Source: Yponomeuta sedellus (Eukaryota; Arthropoda; Insecta; Lepidoptera; Yponomeutidae). From it: a DNA stretch of 64,000 bases. Position numbers and translations under genes: made by a program. Where the stretch lies: positions 2,090,591 through 2,154,590 of the forward strand of contig OW203736.1 of NCBI GenBank assembly GCA_934045075.1. The letters are read 5' to 3'. This document shows positions 9,068 through 21,769 of this stretch, in pieces. Under the pieces are notes generated by a model. It searched no databases and was not told where the DNA came from. It saw only the letters and a program-made list of their open reading frames with translations. Numbering within the stretch: position 1 is the first letter of the stretch; each line of letters opens with the position of its first letter.

Positions 9068-11072
9068 GTGGATAGGTTTAACAAAAATACAGTCCTGAAT
9101 CATTTCTTTTCACAGGGTTTATCTTGCGCTAACCTGCTGTATATAGCTGAAAAACTTGGACCATTTCCAAAGATTAGGTTAGTTTGTAAATTATTGGACA
9201 AATTAATTAGTGGGCACAGCATGCTGCCTAGACCCTACGTTGTGCGTGATGGTGTTGTACACGTAAAGAAAACCAACCCTCAAATGCGCTATTCTGAAAT
9301 GCGCGAATTATACCGGCACCTAGATTACAGAATTGGGGGGGGATTTGATTCCAAATTCGTTAGTTCCTGGGATTGTCCGTAAAGTAGGAATGGACTACGA
9401 CGAGGAAGTAAAGAAGATCATCGCTAGAGATATGGCGAACCCTGATAGCATATTAGCAGGTAGTGTTCGAAACTGTCTACTAAACGACGCGAAGAGGTTA
9501 GTGGATCCTGCGACAAAAGAGGAGAAGATTTGCGACAGGTACCAGATGTCCGCTGAGGATGAGTCCACACTCATCTCTACGTACCCGGAATTAGACATCA
9601 CATTTAAGCATGATCTCTATCATTCTCATGCTTTTGCCGCGGCGTCACGTCAGTGCGAGTCCCAAATAAATATTCTGACGTTGGGAATTAACAGAAAGAT
9701 TCAAGTGCCGGATGGTTACGACGCACTAATAAAGGATTCTGGAGGCTGCGTTTTTAAGGCAATTCAGCGGGGAAGGGACGATTTCCACGTGTGCAGTCCA
9801 ATACTCAGCACACATAATCAACAGCGCCATGCTAACAGATGCGCCGCCTTGACAACGTTTTTCCTAAAAACGAGTTATCAACGCAAGGCGTTGAGGAAAT
9901 ATAATGATGACCTGCGTAATCGGACGAGAAAATTCTTTTGCGAAAATTTATCCGAAAATTGTGAGGCAACAGCGCCGTATCAAACTTTTTTACACTCAAC
10001 GTATGATCGGAGTGGAACGCAAATCGCTGACAGCATGACCAGCGCGAAATCGATCGTTGGTTCTGGTTCATTTATCTTCGACCCTCTCATGTTGGTTGAA
10101 ACGAAGGGTGTGGTAAAACATCTTGATGCCCACTGGTACATTGAGGACGTCGACGGAACCAAGAAAATTCACATGAATTTTGTACATGACAGCTCTTGGT
10201 CATATACCCACTCACTGGCCAACTACATCGAGCTCATGACCCACCCAGTAATTTTTGATTCTTAAGGGCAGGCGTATTTTATTAACATTCAATCCATCCG
10301 GAGTGGTGTCGTATTTTTTAAGATTGTGAGAAACGCCTCGAGGGGCTGCGTCGGAGGAGTTGTTCGGCAGTTCTTATGGTTCGATAGTTTTGATTACGTT
10401 AACGTCCAAGCCTATCTATGGGAGGCGAACGGCTTTGACTCCGATGAGAACCATATGAGACTAGTTAGGTTTGTGGCACCCAAGAAACTGGTTAGGGATA
10501 CGATAATGTACGCAATGGGTCTGGACCACAACAAGTTCTCGGTGCAGCGAATTTATGAGGCTTTGAAGTCCTTTGCGACGCGCGTCGTTGGAACGAAGGC
10601 GGTCTGTCCGGTCGCATATGATCTGGAACCGGACAGGATGTACCAACTGGCCAGTGCAATTTTTATTCACTGTTTTGTGAAGAGATTCAGTATCTCTAAG
10701 GCCACGTCCGAGGTCACTGCGGAAATTCTGCAGATGCGCGAACAAAGTGGGTTTTCCCCGGCGCAAATCATGAAGAACTTCTGGAAGAAATTGACTGGCA
10801 GTTCCCCTCCTGAGCCTGAAGATTTACGAAATGCCCCATTCGCTTATGCTGTCCATCCACCTGACAATCCAGGTAAAATTCCCTACGAAGGCACAGAGCC
10901 GTTAAATAGGGGAACTAGTTGGTTCCACAGGTTTCTCCACAAAATTATAGAGTGGTCCACGGTTCCCGCAAAATACTCCGTCGATCACAGACGCGGTAAA
11001 ATTTTTGGAATTAAAAAATGTTCACTTCAAATTTATCTGTTCTTTACAGGTTTTGAAAGCTGTAAATGGTGA
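9068..11072 (+). pseudogene. endogenous viral methyltransferase (capping) fragment, copy e2
   Basis: Same gene as copy e3, described there. This copy has eight G at about 9335-9342, which breaks the frame after residue 90; copy e3 has seven. It has the in-frame TAA at 10263-10265, Asn in the DxxR position (AAT, near 9815) and Leu to Phe in MKNFWKK. It spans the boundary of units 1 and 2. Confidence 0.82.
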
Positions 11073-11211
11073 TCTACAATGAAGAATGTTAACTAATTTT
11101 GATTATTTGCACTTCATATTTTCTGTCAAAAATATAAAATACTAGTGAAAGAATTACTTCGATACGTCAATTAGTTTCAAATTTAGAAGTAAAACAAGTT
11201 GTAACCGCAAG

Positions 11212-11423
11212 ACGCGGGCCGCCGCGTGATGTGACGTCATCGCACAACACGCTCAGTCTGGCTCACTTACACCCGTATTTATAAAGAAGTAATTACTTGT
11301 TGCTAAGTAATTTCTTGCTTAAGTCATTACTTGACGCTAGAATTCTTGGTTACCAATTCTTATTCTATAGTCGGGTAACACACGTTACTTACTTGAGCAA
11401 AAGCCCAAGTATTACTTGATGCT
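11212..11423 (+). promoter_or_regulatory. CRE/TATA-like block (unit 2)
   Basis: TGACGTCA at 11232-11239, TTTATAAA ending at 11285, and the three ATTACTTGNNGCT copies are preserved. Confidence 0.33.
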
Positions 11424-11893
11424 CGGTGGTTGTTACTGTGTGGCAACACTTCGTGACTGCGTTTCGTTTAAAGAAGAGGTAAACGAATGGTCTAGAATAC
11501 TTTCACAAAGACTTATAATATTATTCTCAATATTACTAGATTCTATATTTTTTACATCAATTTATGTTAATTTTATACTTAAAATATAACAAAATCCATT
11601 ATTTACTTTGATTTGGTCTCCAAGTATTTATTAACTAAATAATAAATACGTGGAAAAACGAAACGTCTGAAATATTATAATCCTACCAAATGTAAATGTT
11701 TACTTTTACGAGTGGATTTCATACTACAGCACGTGATTTCTTACTTAGAAATAGTATAGTTCATTTGTCAAACAAATCAAAGTACTTGTTGTGTAAATTT
11801 AAAACCGTTTGTTGTGCGTGTTTGGTAATTTGCTGTTACATTTTCCTATTTCTTTCGACAAAGAGAATACCATCTTTCGTAAAGAGGCTTATA

Positions 11894-13172
11894 GTTTCAA
11901 AACCTGCGAAGTCCACTTTTTTCTTAACGTAACATTTTTTTTTCAATAGCAACTTTTTTTTGATTTTATAAAATCTGCTTAAACGCAAATAATTCAAAAC
12001 TGATTAGATCCAATAGTAAATCCACTCGAAAGTGTGCCGTTGGGAGCAAAATCAACAAAGTCCTTATTAGGTAGATTCAAACAGCAAAGTCCTGTAAGCC
12101 AATGACATGCCGCTATTTCGGTCACGTGACAGCAAATTATTATGACGGAATCTAGTATATTCGGTGCGTTGTTGTCGACGAAAACAAAGTTTTTTAAGCA
12201 GTTATCGCTGTAATTTATTAGTAAATGTACATTCGTTGTAAAGATGGAAAAGTTCCCGACCGTGGTTGAAAAAACAAAGCCCGGAAACGGCAGAGAGACC
12301 CAGAAAAATGGAATCGAAACCAGTAAAAATTTGAGAGGTGAGTGTAATGTGGATCGAACAGTTTTGAGCCTTGCGAATGGAGTTCTGCAGAAAGCGACTA
12401 TCTTAAAAAGCTAGGCAATACTGACTTGTTACATTTTTCTTTTTCATATAAGAGGGATGCTTTTTGGAGAGTCCAAAAAACCATATATTAGTATGGCAAA
12501 GTAACCCATTTATTATAAACGCGAAAGTAACTCTGTGTTATTCCCGTTGCTATGAATATGAATTATAGTCCTTGTTTTTTTTTTTCAGATACTCTCCAAA
12601 ACAGTTACCTAATAAACCTAACTGTACGCATAAAAAAAAATTTGCTTGTAACTCTCTAACAATGACTGATTTGAGTTCGTTTCATTCACGTTTTTATAAA
12701 AACAAGGACAAGCGATTGCAAGATGCTTTTATATTAAAGCATATCAAGGGAGCACCTACTGCCAGACGTCGGCCACGAAAGGCAACTCGCAAGGAAAAAG
12801 ACATAAGTACTAAATATTTTATTTTCAGTCACTCCACAAAAAAAAATTTGAGTTTGTCAAAAAACTTTCTTAGATGTACTTGGAATCAGAAGGTATAGAG
12901 TAGAAAATACAGCAAAGAGATTTCTAAAAGAAGGGCAGATACCAGTAGAGAGACGAGGAGGAGACCTTAAGTCTCATAAATACATGGCCAGGAAAATATC
13001 AGTTGTGGAATTTATAAAGAAGTTAAAGCATTTTAAGTATCGACTTTGGTTGAGAAGTATGTCCACAAGCGTCAAATTCAAAACCAGCCATGTCCAATCG
13101 TCAGGTTCAAAGTCAGCAAAGTCCAACACTTTTTCACCTTTTTTATTTATGGAGGGTAGTGTTAATATGTAA
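11894..13172 (+). pseudogene. orphan insect transposon gene (unit 2)
   Basis: As in unit 1, with the same exon-1 stop and A-run frameshift. The intron lacks 8 bases near 12537 relative to the other units. Confidence 0.6.
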
Positions 13173-13264
13173 ATGGTAATTTAAATGAAATTAGAGTTAG
13201 GTACTAATGCTTAAATCAACAATTAAATCATTTTCTAAGGTGATATCAACGAAAATTTTCTAAG

Positions 13265-14767
13265 GTGATAAGAAAGATCTCTCTTGTAAAATGTAGGTGT
13301 CGGGACTTAGCAGGTTTTGAAACTATACGCCTTGGCTCAAGAACTCGACCGAAAAAAACCGTTCTCGAGTTTGTTTTTAAATATAATACAAAAATACGAT
13401 GCGGTGTTAAGCTGCAAACAAACAAACGCTACAAGCGCTCTAAAAAAGAAGCAGTCATGGGAGAAAATAGCAAAAGAATTTAACGAATCTTCTATTTACA
13501 CTATTTTTATTTTTAATGCACTAACCCGTGCTAAGGAACAAATTTAATTGGTAGAGCGCTGGTACGGATAGCCAGAGGTTGCGGGTTCGAATCCCGGCAT
13601 GGGTGAAATTTTTAGCCTCTAAAAATAATCTAATAGGTTTTGAATCTTCTATTGTTACTCAAAAGGTAAATACATAAGTATTTTATTAACTTCTATTATT
13701 TACGGGTATGTATGTAGACTCGCATTTGTGTGGCGTGGTCTTTACCTATGCAGCGTAATAATATTGGTTGTAGTTTTAGGCAGTTACTGATTAACTAATT
13801 TCGTGATTCATTATTTCAGGCGGCTACAAAACAATTGATAAAGCTATGGTATAATATGAAGGCGAAGGCAAGGGAATCTAAGACGAAAGAAAATATTCGT
13901 CATTTAACAGGAGGTGGGGCATCGGTCATGGATATGGATCCTGTTGATTCTAAAGTGATGGATATTGACAAAAATATTTTAACTAACATCGCTGTGGATA
14001 TTGACAGTGAGATTGATGGTAAGAAACTTCTTTAGCCATTTCTGTTTATTTTTATAACTGAGAGACAGGTTTCTTTTTTGAGAAAGTATTTGGCTATACA
14101 TCACCATGCAGGCCAAATTTGGATTGGTGAAGACGGTGAAGACTTGTAAAAAGGTTTTAAGTCAGGACCTCTGACTTGACTTAGCTACTATCATCCGATG
14201 ACAGCCGGCACCTAGAAATGCTTATAGCAAACTAATATAATGTGTACCACACAGCTGTCAAAAGAATCCAGGAACTAACAGATGTTGCAACTGTAGGCTT
14301 GTTTACTTTAGTTACTTCCATAGTTAATACTTAATAGTCACAGCTTCGGTTATTTTGGAAAAAAAATGCTTTTGACTTTGATTTTGACATCATTATTCTA
14401 TTACAATTGTATTTAATTTGTTATTATACTCCTCCAAGAAACTGGAAAGGTGCTGTGTCGTTAGTACCCAGTTAGTAACAAGGGATAGTTAGTACCTAGT
14501 ATATGAGTCATAATAATTTGTGACTTTCTGCTTTACAGGAAGCATAGTTGTATTAGGCGATGCTAATAATGAAGCCTGCTGTAAAACCACAGAAGCATCC
14601 GGAGGAAAGGATCAGGAAAAGGAAATAGAGTCCAAAAAAAGGAGAATTCAGAAAATTTTAAAAGTAACAAAATTGATTTTTTTAAATGTTAAATATTGGA
14701 AGAAGAGTTAGAATTTAAGAAAAGAATGCATGAGGAACAACACAAAACTGTAATATTGGAAACATAG
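13265..14767 (+). pseudogene. Harbinger A SANT-like partner gene (unit 2)
   Basis: Three-exon structure as in unit 1, with the same splice sites and SINE interruption. Confidence 0.68.
13497..13641 (+). mobile_element. SINE in SANT-like exon (unit 2)
   Basis: Same insertion and GAATCTTCTATT target duplication as unit 1, so it predates the amplification. Confidence 0.75.
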
Positions 14768-14927
14768 CACGAAGAAAAATTGTTCGAAATTTAAATTTAA
14801 ATAAAAATCAAAGAACTAGAGAAATATGGCAAGTGAATATTGTAGTATTAAAATCTGATTTTTTTAATTTTTTCTTTCATAGGTAATAAAAATGTAAGTG
14901 TGAATATTGGTTTAATTTTAAATGAAT

Positions 14928-15273
14928 TCAAAACATATAATAGCGTGAAATCATATTAGCTCGAAGAACTAAACCATCACTGGTACCTGTGGTGAATGCC
15001 ATTGTTGTATAAGAAGGATGAACATTATAGTCCATAGTATTATCAAGCTCAAAAGTGTCATTAACTTCTATTCCAATGTTGTGGAGCACAGCACAAGAAA
15101 TAATTATATTGGCTGTTGTCGAAAAATTAGTAGCTAAGCCGATTTGTAAGCATGGAAACATTCTTTTCCATACTACAAATAATCGTCCCACTGAAATTCT
15201 AGATTTTATTTGCACTTTATTGTATCTCTCCTCGTGGACAGTTCTGGAATTAGAGACCGGAGTCATTAGATGC
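14928..15273 (-). pseudogene. Harbinger A transposase C-terminal exon (unit 2)
   Basis: As in unit 1, with Ala to Ser just before CAVLHN. Confidence 0.73.
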
Positions 15274-15387
15274 CTGAAATAAAAAGTGCTTTATAGCTAA
15301 CTCTCACAGCCACATATTTATTATGATTTGAGGACCATATGGCACATATCAGGTATTGATAAATTGTGGTTGTATATAAAAACCTAT

Positions 15388-15678
15388 TTATTTAGAGGCT
15401 AAAAATTTCACCCATGCCGGGATTCGAACCCGCAACCTCTGGCTATCCGTGCCAGCGCTCTACCAATTGAGCCAATGGGCGACTCACCGGCATCAGTGAA
15501 ATTTCGAACCTCTTTACACTATTCTCTATATTACGTACAGGCAGCGACATCTGGCTTAAGCAAATGCATCACTTACAGCCCCGACTACCTACTTGGCAGT
15601 TAGGTTTTACATCGGAACGATATCACTGTACCCACATGATCATACTATTTTTATTTTTACCCGTGTTAAGGACAAATT
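15388..15678 (-). mobile_element. inverted SINE, 291 bp (unit 2)
   Basis: Same element and TAAAAACCTAT duplication as unit 1. Confidence 0.75.
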
Positions 15679-16049
15679 TAAAAACCTATCATTCCTTCCA
15701 TTGGTTTTTCGAAAAAAATGATATATTTATACTTGATCGAGGATTTCGTGATGTAATCGAAAAAATGAACGAGGTTGGGTGTAAAACATACCTACCACTA
15801 ACGAAAGACGAAGACCAACGTCAGCTTACTACCTCTCAGGCAAACGATTCCCGGAAAGTTACGTTATGCCGTTGGGTAGTAGAAACAATCAATGGTCGTT
15901 TAAAGAATCAATTTAGACAACTAAGGTCCCAATGTGTCAATTTAGCTGCACCTCATCTAAAACAAGAAGTAAGAATTGCTTGCGCATTACTAAACGCGTT
16001 TGGAAAAAGATTGGAAGACCACCGACTCGCAGATGAAATAATTAATTAA
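15679..16049 (+). pseudogene. ISL2EU-like DDE fragment (unit 2)
   Basis: Same reading as unit 1: FILDRGFRD and WVVETINGR blocks intact. Confidence 0.63.
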
Positions 16050-16606
16050 ATATATTTAAAACATGATGCCCCAAACCGTCTGTCTGCGTTGGTGATAGAA
16101 AACAATTTCAATCAACGTAGAGGAGCTTTTCAAGCTCTATAGCTTGAAAAGTGTTCAAAACCTTTCACATGATGAACTGCTTTAATATCTTTGGGACCTT
16201 ATCAAGTGGAGCAAGCGAGAAGTTACTACGGTGAACACGTGAAAGAAGATGGAACATTTTTTATCGAAGTGTATGAAGATTATTTTATAAATAGATTATA
16301 ATCTTAACCAATTCGGCATTTTAGCTGCCAATCCTTGGCTTGCAAGAGCTAAAATACATTAGCGACATCAATCTACCCGCATGTATTTCGTATACGTACT
16401 AATAGATAACAGTTTGGAAAAAAGCCTACGCGCAAGACCTATGTCGCCCGGCCTAATTTTACCGTTTAAATATTACGCAAATCAAGCTTGCCTTCCGCTT
16501 ATAACTTTCACCTTCTTCTTGTGAGCTTTCTAAACTTTCTTCTGAAACTCTGTGAACTGTCTTCTTCCTGATTATACCTTGCTGTGGACTATACAAGTGA
16601 AGTTCT

Positions 16607-17080
16607 TTATTTCCAACGTTCGAGCCCCTGTACAAATATGCGAAAACGAGAAGCTAGTATACCAAAACAGTATCTACTGAGCATATAATTAAATATCTTT
16701 TCCTTGTCAGTAAGTCTAGCACCTTTGTATGGCTTGAGTAAATATGTTTTTAATGGAAATGCATCGTCAGCTACTATCAAACCATTTTTTGGTAGTAATC
16801 TACTTTCAAGACTTAAAAAAAGAGATGAATTTTGAAAGACACCCCCATCAGAAAATCTGCCATGACAACCTATATCAACATACGTGAAGCAATAATAATC
16901 ATCAGCAAGCGCTAGTAAGATTATGCTGTTTGCCCCTTTGTAATTGAAATAATCAGAGCCACAAACAGGTGGAGCCTTTATAACAATATGTTTGCCATCA
17001 AGAGCACCATAGCAATTTGGGAAATTCCATTTATTTCGGAATCCATCTTCTATTATCTTCCATTCATCTGTGCTTGGCAT
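16607..17080 (-). pseudogene. Harbinger B transposase exon 2 (unit 2)
   Basis: As in unit 1, including the 18-base loss that removes the Glu-containing block. Confidence 0.83.
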
Positions 17081-17127
17081 CTGAAATAAAAAACTTTTTA
17101 TTTATTATTTTACTATGTTTGTTACAG

Positions 17128-17784
17128 GAAAAAAGAAGTGAACCCCCGAACAGAAACAAGTCATTGCCTTCTACGTCTCTGGCTGAATCAACTGTTTCTC
17201 ACCCAGGAAAGAGTACAACAGTACATAATAAATAAAAAAAAAGAAAATTAGATGGTGACATAATAGCAGCCGTGGAAAAACTGCATGAAATCAGTAAAAC
17301 TTCTAGACCGTCCAAACCAAACCACTGAAGATAAGTTTGAAACGTTTGCCAAGATGCTGGCAACACAATTACGGCAAATGCCTCTGATATTGGCACTAAA
17401 GACCCAAATAAAGTTACAAACTGTTAAAAATGCTGCGCGTATTCAGAATGCATTAAGAAGTTCGCATGATCATCAAGGTCCATCGCCAAGTTGGCTTTCA
17501 GTTTCATCAAACCTCCACAGCACTCTGAGTCGACACAGCCTCATACTAACTGGACATCTGCTATTCCTGTGGCCACTGCGCAGGAGGAATCCTACGTTTC
17601 AAATGTCTCAAACCATTCACAGGTTTATTTGGTATCTCAAAATGAATCTGCTGACCCTGATCAAGTATATTTGGTCGTACAACAAATCAATGATTATGTA
17701 GTTACTGAAAATAATAATAATACTTCTTGTTTTCAAAGCCAAAATGATATTTTGCAAAAAGCTGTATCTAAGACATTTGACTAG
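17128..17784 (+). pseudogene. Harbinger B MADF/BESS C-terminal exon (unit 2)
   Basis: As in unit 1, nested in the transposase intron. Confidence 0.53.
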
Positions 17785-17891
17785 TGCGTGGGTGGTATAT
17801 TAAATAAGTAATTAATGTGACTGATTATTAATAAATATAAACATAATTAAATGTGTAGTTTTATTTTAGTAAGTATATTACGTAAATTAAA

Positions 17892-18377
17892 TTAAATTTC
17901 TTCTAAGACTTCAGGAATGAATTTGCAAATTGTTGATTTTGATACTCTATATAAATAACATAAAGAGTCATAACTATCCCCACTTGCAATAAATCTGAGT
18001 GTAACTTCTAATTTAAATTTTGCTGTAAATGCATTTCTCATTTGGGTGTCTTGTTTCTGTATTTTCGAATGTACCTTGTTTAATAGCTGATTAAAACACT
18101 GTTCATTCATGCGTAAATGATGTTTGTACGAATGCTTATCTTCTTCAGCAAATTCCTTTAGAAGGCGGTTTGATGCCCCATGTTGATCTCGTCTTGCAAT
18201 CCAGTTTCGCACCCAAACACGTTTTCTCGGCGATAATCTGTTAAGTATCCTGTTTTTCAGGCGTTCAGCCAATAACTGTGATATTATTTCAACAGCTTGC
18301 AAAATTATTAGAGATTCCATATTTTCGACTTGCAATGCGAAAATATGGAAAATATCGAAAATATGCTTTCTTCGCAT
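17892..18377 (-). pseudogene. Harbinger B transposase exon 1 (unit 2)
   Basis: As in unit 1 apart from Arg to His in the leader before the likely start. Confidence 0.78.
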
Positions 18378-18403
18378 TTTCTATCTTTTATGATGAAAAA
18401 AGA

Positions 18404-18509
18404 ATAGCAAATGTAAATCGGCGTCTTTTTTTAGCACTATTTTATTTAGCATGCTTAAAAATCAATGCTTAAATAGCACGGAAATTTAGCAAATGTAAAC
18501 CAGCCTTTA
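18404..18509. repeat. Harbinger B right terminus (unit 2)
   Basis: Same AGCAAATGTAAA pair and CCAGCCT-TTA edge as unit 1. Confidence 0.5.
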
Positions 18510-18944
18510 CTGGGAATATCCAAGCATTCCGTATATACTCGTAATGTAATAGTGGAATACTATAAGACAACTCAGTTTAAAGCTCCGAAAAGACCTGGAT
18601 GAAAACTGTATTTTAAAGAGAAGTTGGACGATTTTACGTGCTCCTTACAATAAGAAGTCATATTCAGTTTTTTTTTCAACAGCGTTGCACCTACAGTCGA
18701 AAAGGTAATATTTTAATGCAACATATTCCTCTAATATCAAATTTAACGCAACATATTCCTCTAAAATCTACTCCTGATAATATCAAATTTGGGTGTTTTA
18801 CTGATACAGTTAGCTAGTGCCGCATTTTAAAATAGTTAAAAAGATGATAGATAATATATATTTCCATGTTTATTATTTAATCCTATTTTAAGTATTAGTG
18901 TGGCTGCATAATATTCAGCCATCAGCCACCTAAACTGTCTCTCG

Positions 18945-20948
18945 GTGGATAGGTTTAACAAAAATACAGTCCTGAATCATTTCTTTTCACAGGGTTTATC
19001 TTGCGCTAACCTGCTGTATATAGCTGAAAAACTTGGACCATTTCCAAAGATTAGGTTAGTTTGTAAATTATTGGACAAATTAATTAGTGGGCACAGCATG
19101 CTGCCTAGACCCTACGTTGTGCGTGATGGTGTTGTACACGTAAAGAAAACCAACCCTCAAATGCGCTATTCTGAAATGCGCGAATTATACCGGCACCTAG
19201 ATTACAGAATTGGGGGGGATTTGATTCCAAATTCGTTAGTTCCTGGGATTGTCCGTAAAGTAGGAATGGACTACGACGAGGAAGTAAAGAAGATCATCGC
19301 TAGAGATATGGCGAACCCTGATAGCATATTAGCAGGTAGTGTTCGAAACTGTCTACTAAACGACGCGAAGAGGTTAGTGGATCCTGCGACAAAAGAGGAG
19401 AAGATTTGCGACAGGTACCAGATGTCCGCTGAGGATGAGTCCACACTCATCTCTACGTACCCGGAATTAGACATCACATTTAAGCATGATCTCTATCATT
19501 CTCATGCTTTTGCCGCGGCGTCACGTCAGTGCGAGTCCCAAATAAATATTCTGACGTTGGGAATTAACAGAAAGATTCAAGTGCCGGATGGTTACGACGC
19601 ACTAATAAAGGATTCTGGAGGCTGCGTTTTTAAGGCAATTCAGCGGGGAAGGGACGATTTCCACGTGTGCAGTCCAATACTCAGCACACATAATCAACAG
19701 CGCCATGCTAACAGATGCGCCGCCTTGACAACGTTTTTCCTAAAAACGAGTTATCAACGCAAGGCGTTGAGGAAATATAATGATGACCTGCGTAATCGGA
19801 CGAGAAAATTCTTTTGCAAAAATTTATCCGAAAATTGTGAGGCAACAGCGCCGTATCAAACTTTTTTACACTCAACGTATGATCGGAGTGGAACGCAAAT
19901 CGCTGACAGCATGACCAGCGCGAAATCGATCGTTGGTTCTGGTTCATTTATCTTCGACCCTCTCATGTTGGTTGAAACGAAGGGTGTGGTAAAACATCTT
20001 GATGCCCACTGGTACATTGAGGACGTCGACGGAACCAAGAAAATTCACATGAATTTTGTACATGACAGCTCTTGGTCATATACCCACTCACTGGCCAACT
20101 ACATCGAGCTCATGACCCACCCAGTAATTTTTGATTCTTAAGGGCAGGCGTATTTTATTAACATTCAATCCATCCGGAGTGGTGTCGTATTTTTTAAGAT
20201 TGTGAGAAACGCCTCGAGGGGCTGCGTCGGAGGAGTTGTTCGGCAGTTCTTATGGTTCGATAGTTTTGATTACGTTAACGTCCAAGCCTATCTATGGGAG
20301 GCGAACGGCTTTGACTCCGATGAGAACCATATGAGACTAGTTAGGTTTGTGGCACCCAAGAAACTGGTTAGGGATACGATAATGTACGCAATGGGTCTGG
20401 ACCACAACAAGTTCTCGGTGCAGCGAATTTATGAGGCTTTGAAGTCCTTTGCGACGCGCGTCGTTGGAACGAAGGCGGTCTGTCCGGTCGCATATGATCT
20501 GGAACCGGACAGGATGTACCAACTGGCCAGTGCAATTTTTATTCACTGTTTTGTGAAGAGATTCAGTATCTCTAAGGCCACGTCCGAGGTCACTGCGGAA
20601 ATTCTGCAGATGCGCGAACAAAGTGGGTTTTCCCCGGCGCAAATCATGAAGAACTTGTGGAAGAAATTGACTGGCAGTTCCCCTCCTGAGCCTGAAGATT
20701 TACGAAATGCCCCATTCGCTTATGCTGTCCATCCACCTGACAATCCAGGTAAAATTCCCTACGAAGGCACAGAGCCGTTAAATAGGGGAACTAGTTGGTT
20801 CCACAGGTTTCTCCACAAAATTATAGAGTGGTCCACGGTTCCCGCAAAATACTCCGTCGATCACAGACGCGGTAAAATTTTTGGAATTAAAAAATGTTCA
20901 CTTCAAATTTATCTGTTCTTTACAGGTTTTGAAAGCTGTAAATGGTGA
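18945..20948 (+). pseudogene. endogenous viral methyltransferase (capping) fragment, copy e3 (best preserved)
   Basis: The first 398 codons are open. Residues 181-194 (HDLYHSHAFAAASR) match motif I with the conserved His; 223-226 are DSGG; 235-244 are GRDDFHVCSP; 250-253 are NQQR where the family has DxxR; later Cys291/Cys298, YD at 312-313, and DSSWSYTHS from 374. This order is the viral methyltransferase-guanylyltransferase (Vmethyltransf) of alphavirus-like replicases, which caps viral RNA on membranes. Related viruses in insects include virga-/nege-like viruses. After TAA at 20139-20141 the same frame stays open for about 265 codons. The helicase and polymerase are absent. GC content is visibly higher than the AT-rich surroundings. 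The start shown is GTG because the true N-terminus is missing. A DNA copy of an RNA virus is inferred; the exact virus family is not resolved. Confidence 0.84.
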
Positions 20949-21087
20949 TCTACAATGAAGAATGTTAACTAATTTTGATTATTTGCACTTCATATTTTCT
21001 GTCAAAAATATAAAATACTAGTGAAAGAATTACTTCGATACGTCAATTAGTTTCAAATTTAGAAGTAAAACAAGTTGTAACCGCAAG

Positions 21088-21299
21088 ACGCGGGCCGCCG
21101 CGTGATGTGACGTCATCGCACAACACGCTCAGTCTGGCTCACTTACACCCGTATTTATAAAGAAGTAATTACTTGTTGCTAAGTAATTTCTTGCTTAAGT
21201 CATTACTTGACGCTAGAATTCTTGGTTACCAATTCTTATTCTATAGTCGGGTAACACACGTTACTTACTTGAGCAAAAGCCCAAGTATTACTTGATGCT
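21088..21299 (+). promoter_or_regulatory. CRE/TATA-like block (unit 3)
   Basis: TGACGTCA at 21108-21115 with the TATA-like sequence and ATTACTTG repeats as in unit 1. Confidence 0.33.
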
Positions 21300-21769
21300 C
21301 GGTGGTTGTTACTGTGTGGCAACACTTCGTGACTGCGTTTCGTTTAAAGAAGAGGTAAACGAATGGTCTAGAATACTTTCACAAAGACTTATAATATTAT
21401 TCTCAATATTACTAGATTCTATATTTTTTACATCAATTTATGTTAATTTTATACTTAAAATATAACAAAATCCATTATTTACTTTGATTTGGTCTCCAAG
21501 TATTTATTAACTAAATAATAAATACGTGGAAAAACGAAACGTCTGAAATATTATAATCCTACCAAATGTAAATGTTTACTTTTACGAGTGGATTACATAC
21601 TACAGCACGTGATTTCTTACTTAGAAATAGTATAGTTCATTTGTCAAACAAATCAAAGTACTTGTTGTGTAAATTTAAAACCGTTTGTTGTGCGTGTTTG
21701 GTAATTTGCTGTTACATTTTCCTATTTCTGTCGACAAAGAGAATACCATCTTTCGTAAAGAGGCTTATA

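Larger units (their letters stand above)
401..10281. repeat. tandem array unit 1 (type A)
   Basis: First visible unit, 9881 bp. Its left edge is the TTAA at the piggyBac-like end. Content: viral 3' half, CRE/TATA-like block, orphan transposon gene, Harbinger A with SINE, second SINE, ISL2EU-like DDE fragment, small hairpin, Harbinger B, AT-rich spacer, viral 5' half. Homology to the other units was judged by direct reading of matching landmarks. Confidence 0.95.
10282..20157. repeat. tandem array unit 2 (type A)
   Basis: 9876 bp, near-identical to unit 1. It lacks 8 bases near 12537, keeps seven G at the viral homopolymer, and its second half contains the longest open viral N-terminal frame (18945-20141). 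Confidence 0.95.

Noticed and set aside
20139..20141. Programmed stop-codon readthrough in the viral gene
   Set aside because: No readthrough context such as a downstream CARYYA-type sequence; TAA-GGG is more simply a shared nonsense mutation.
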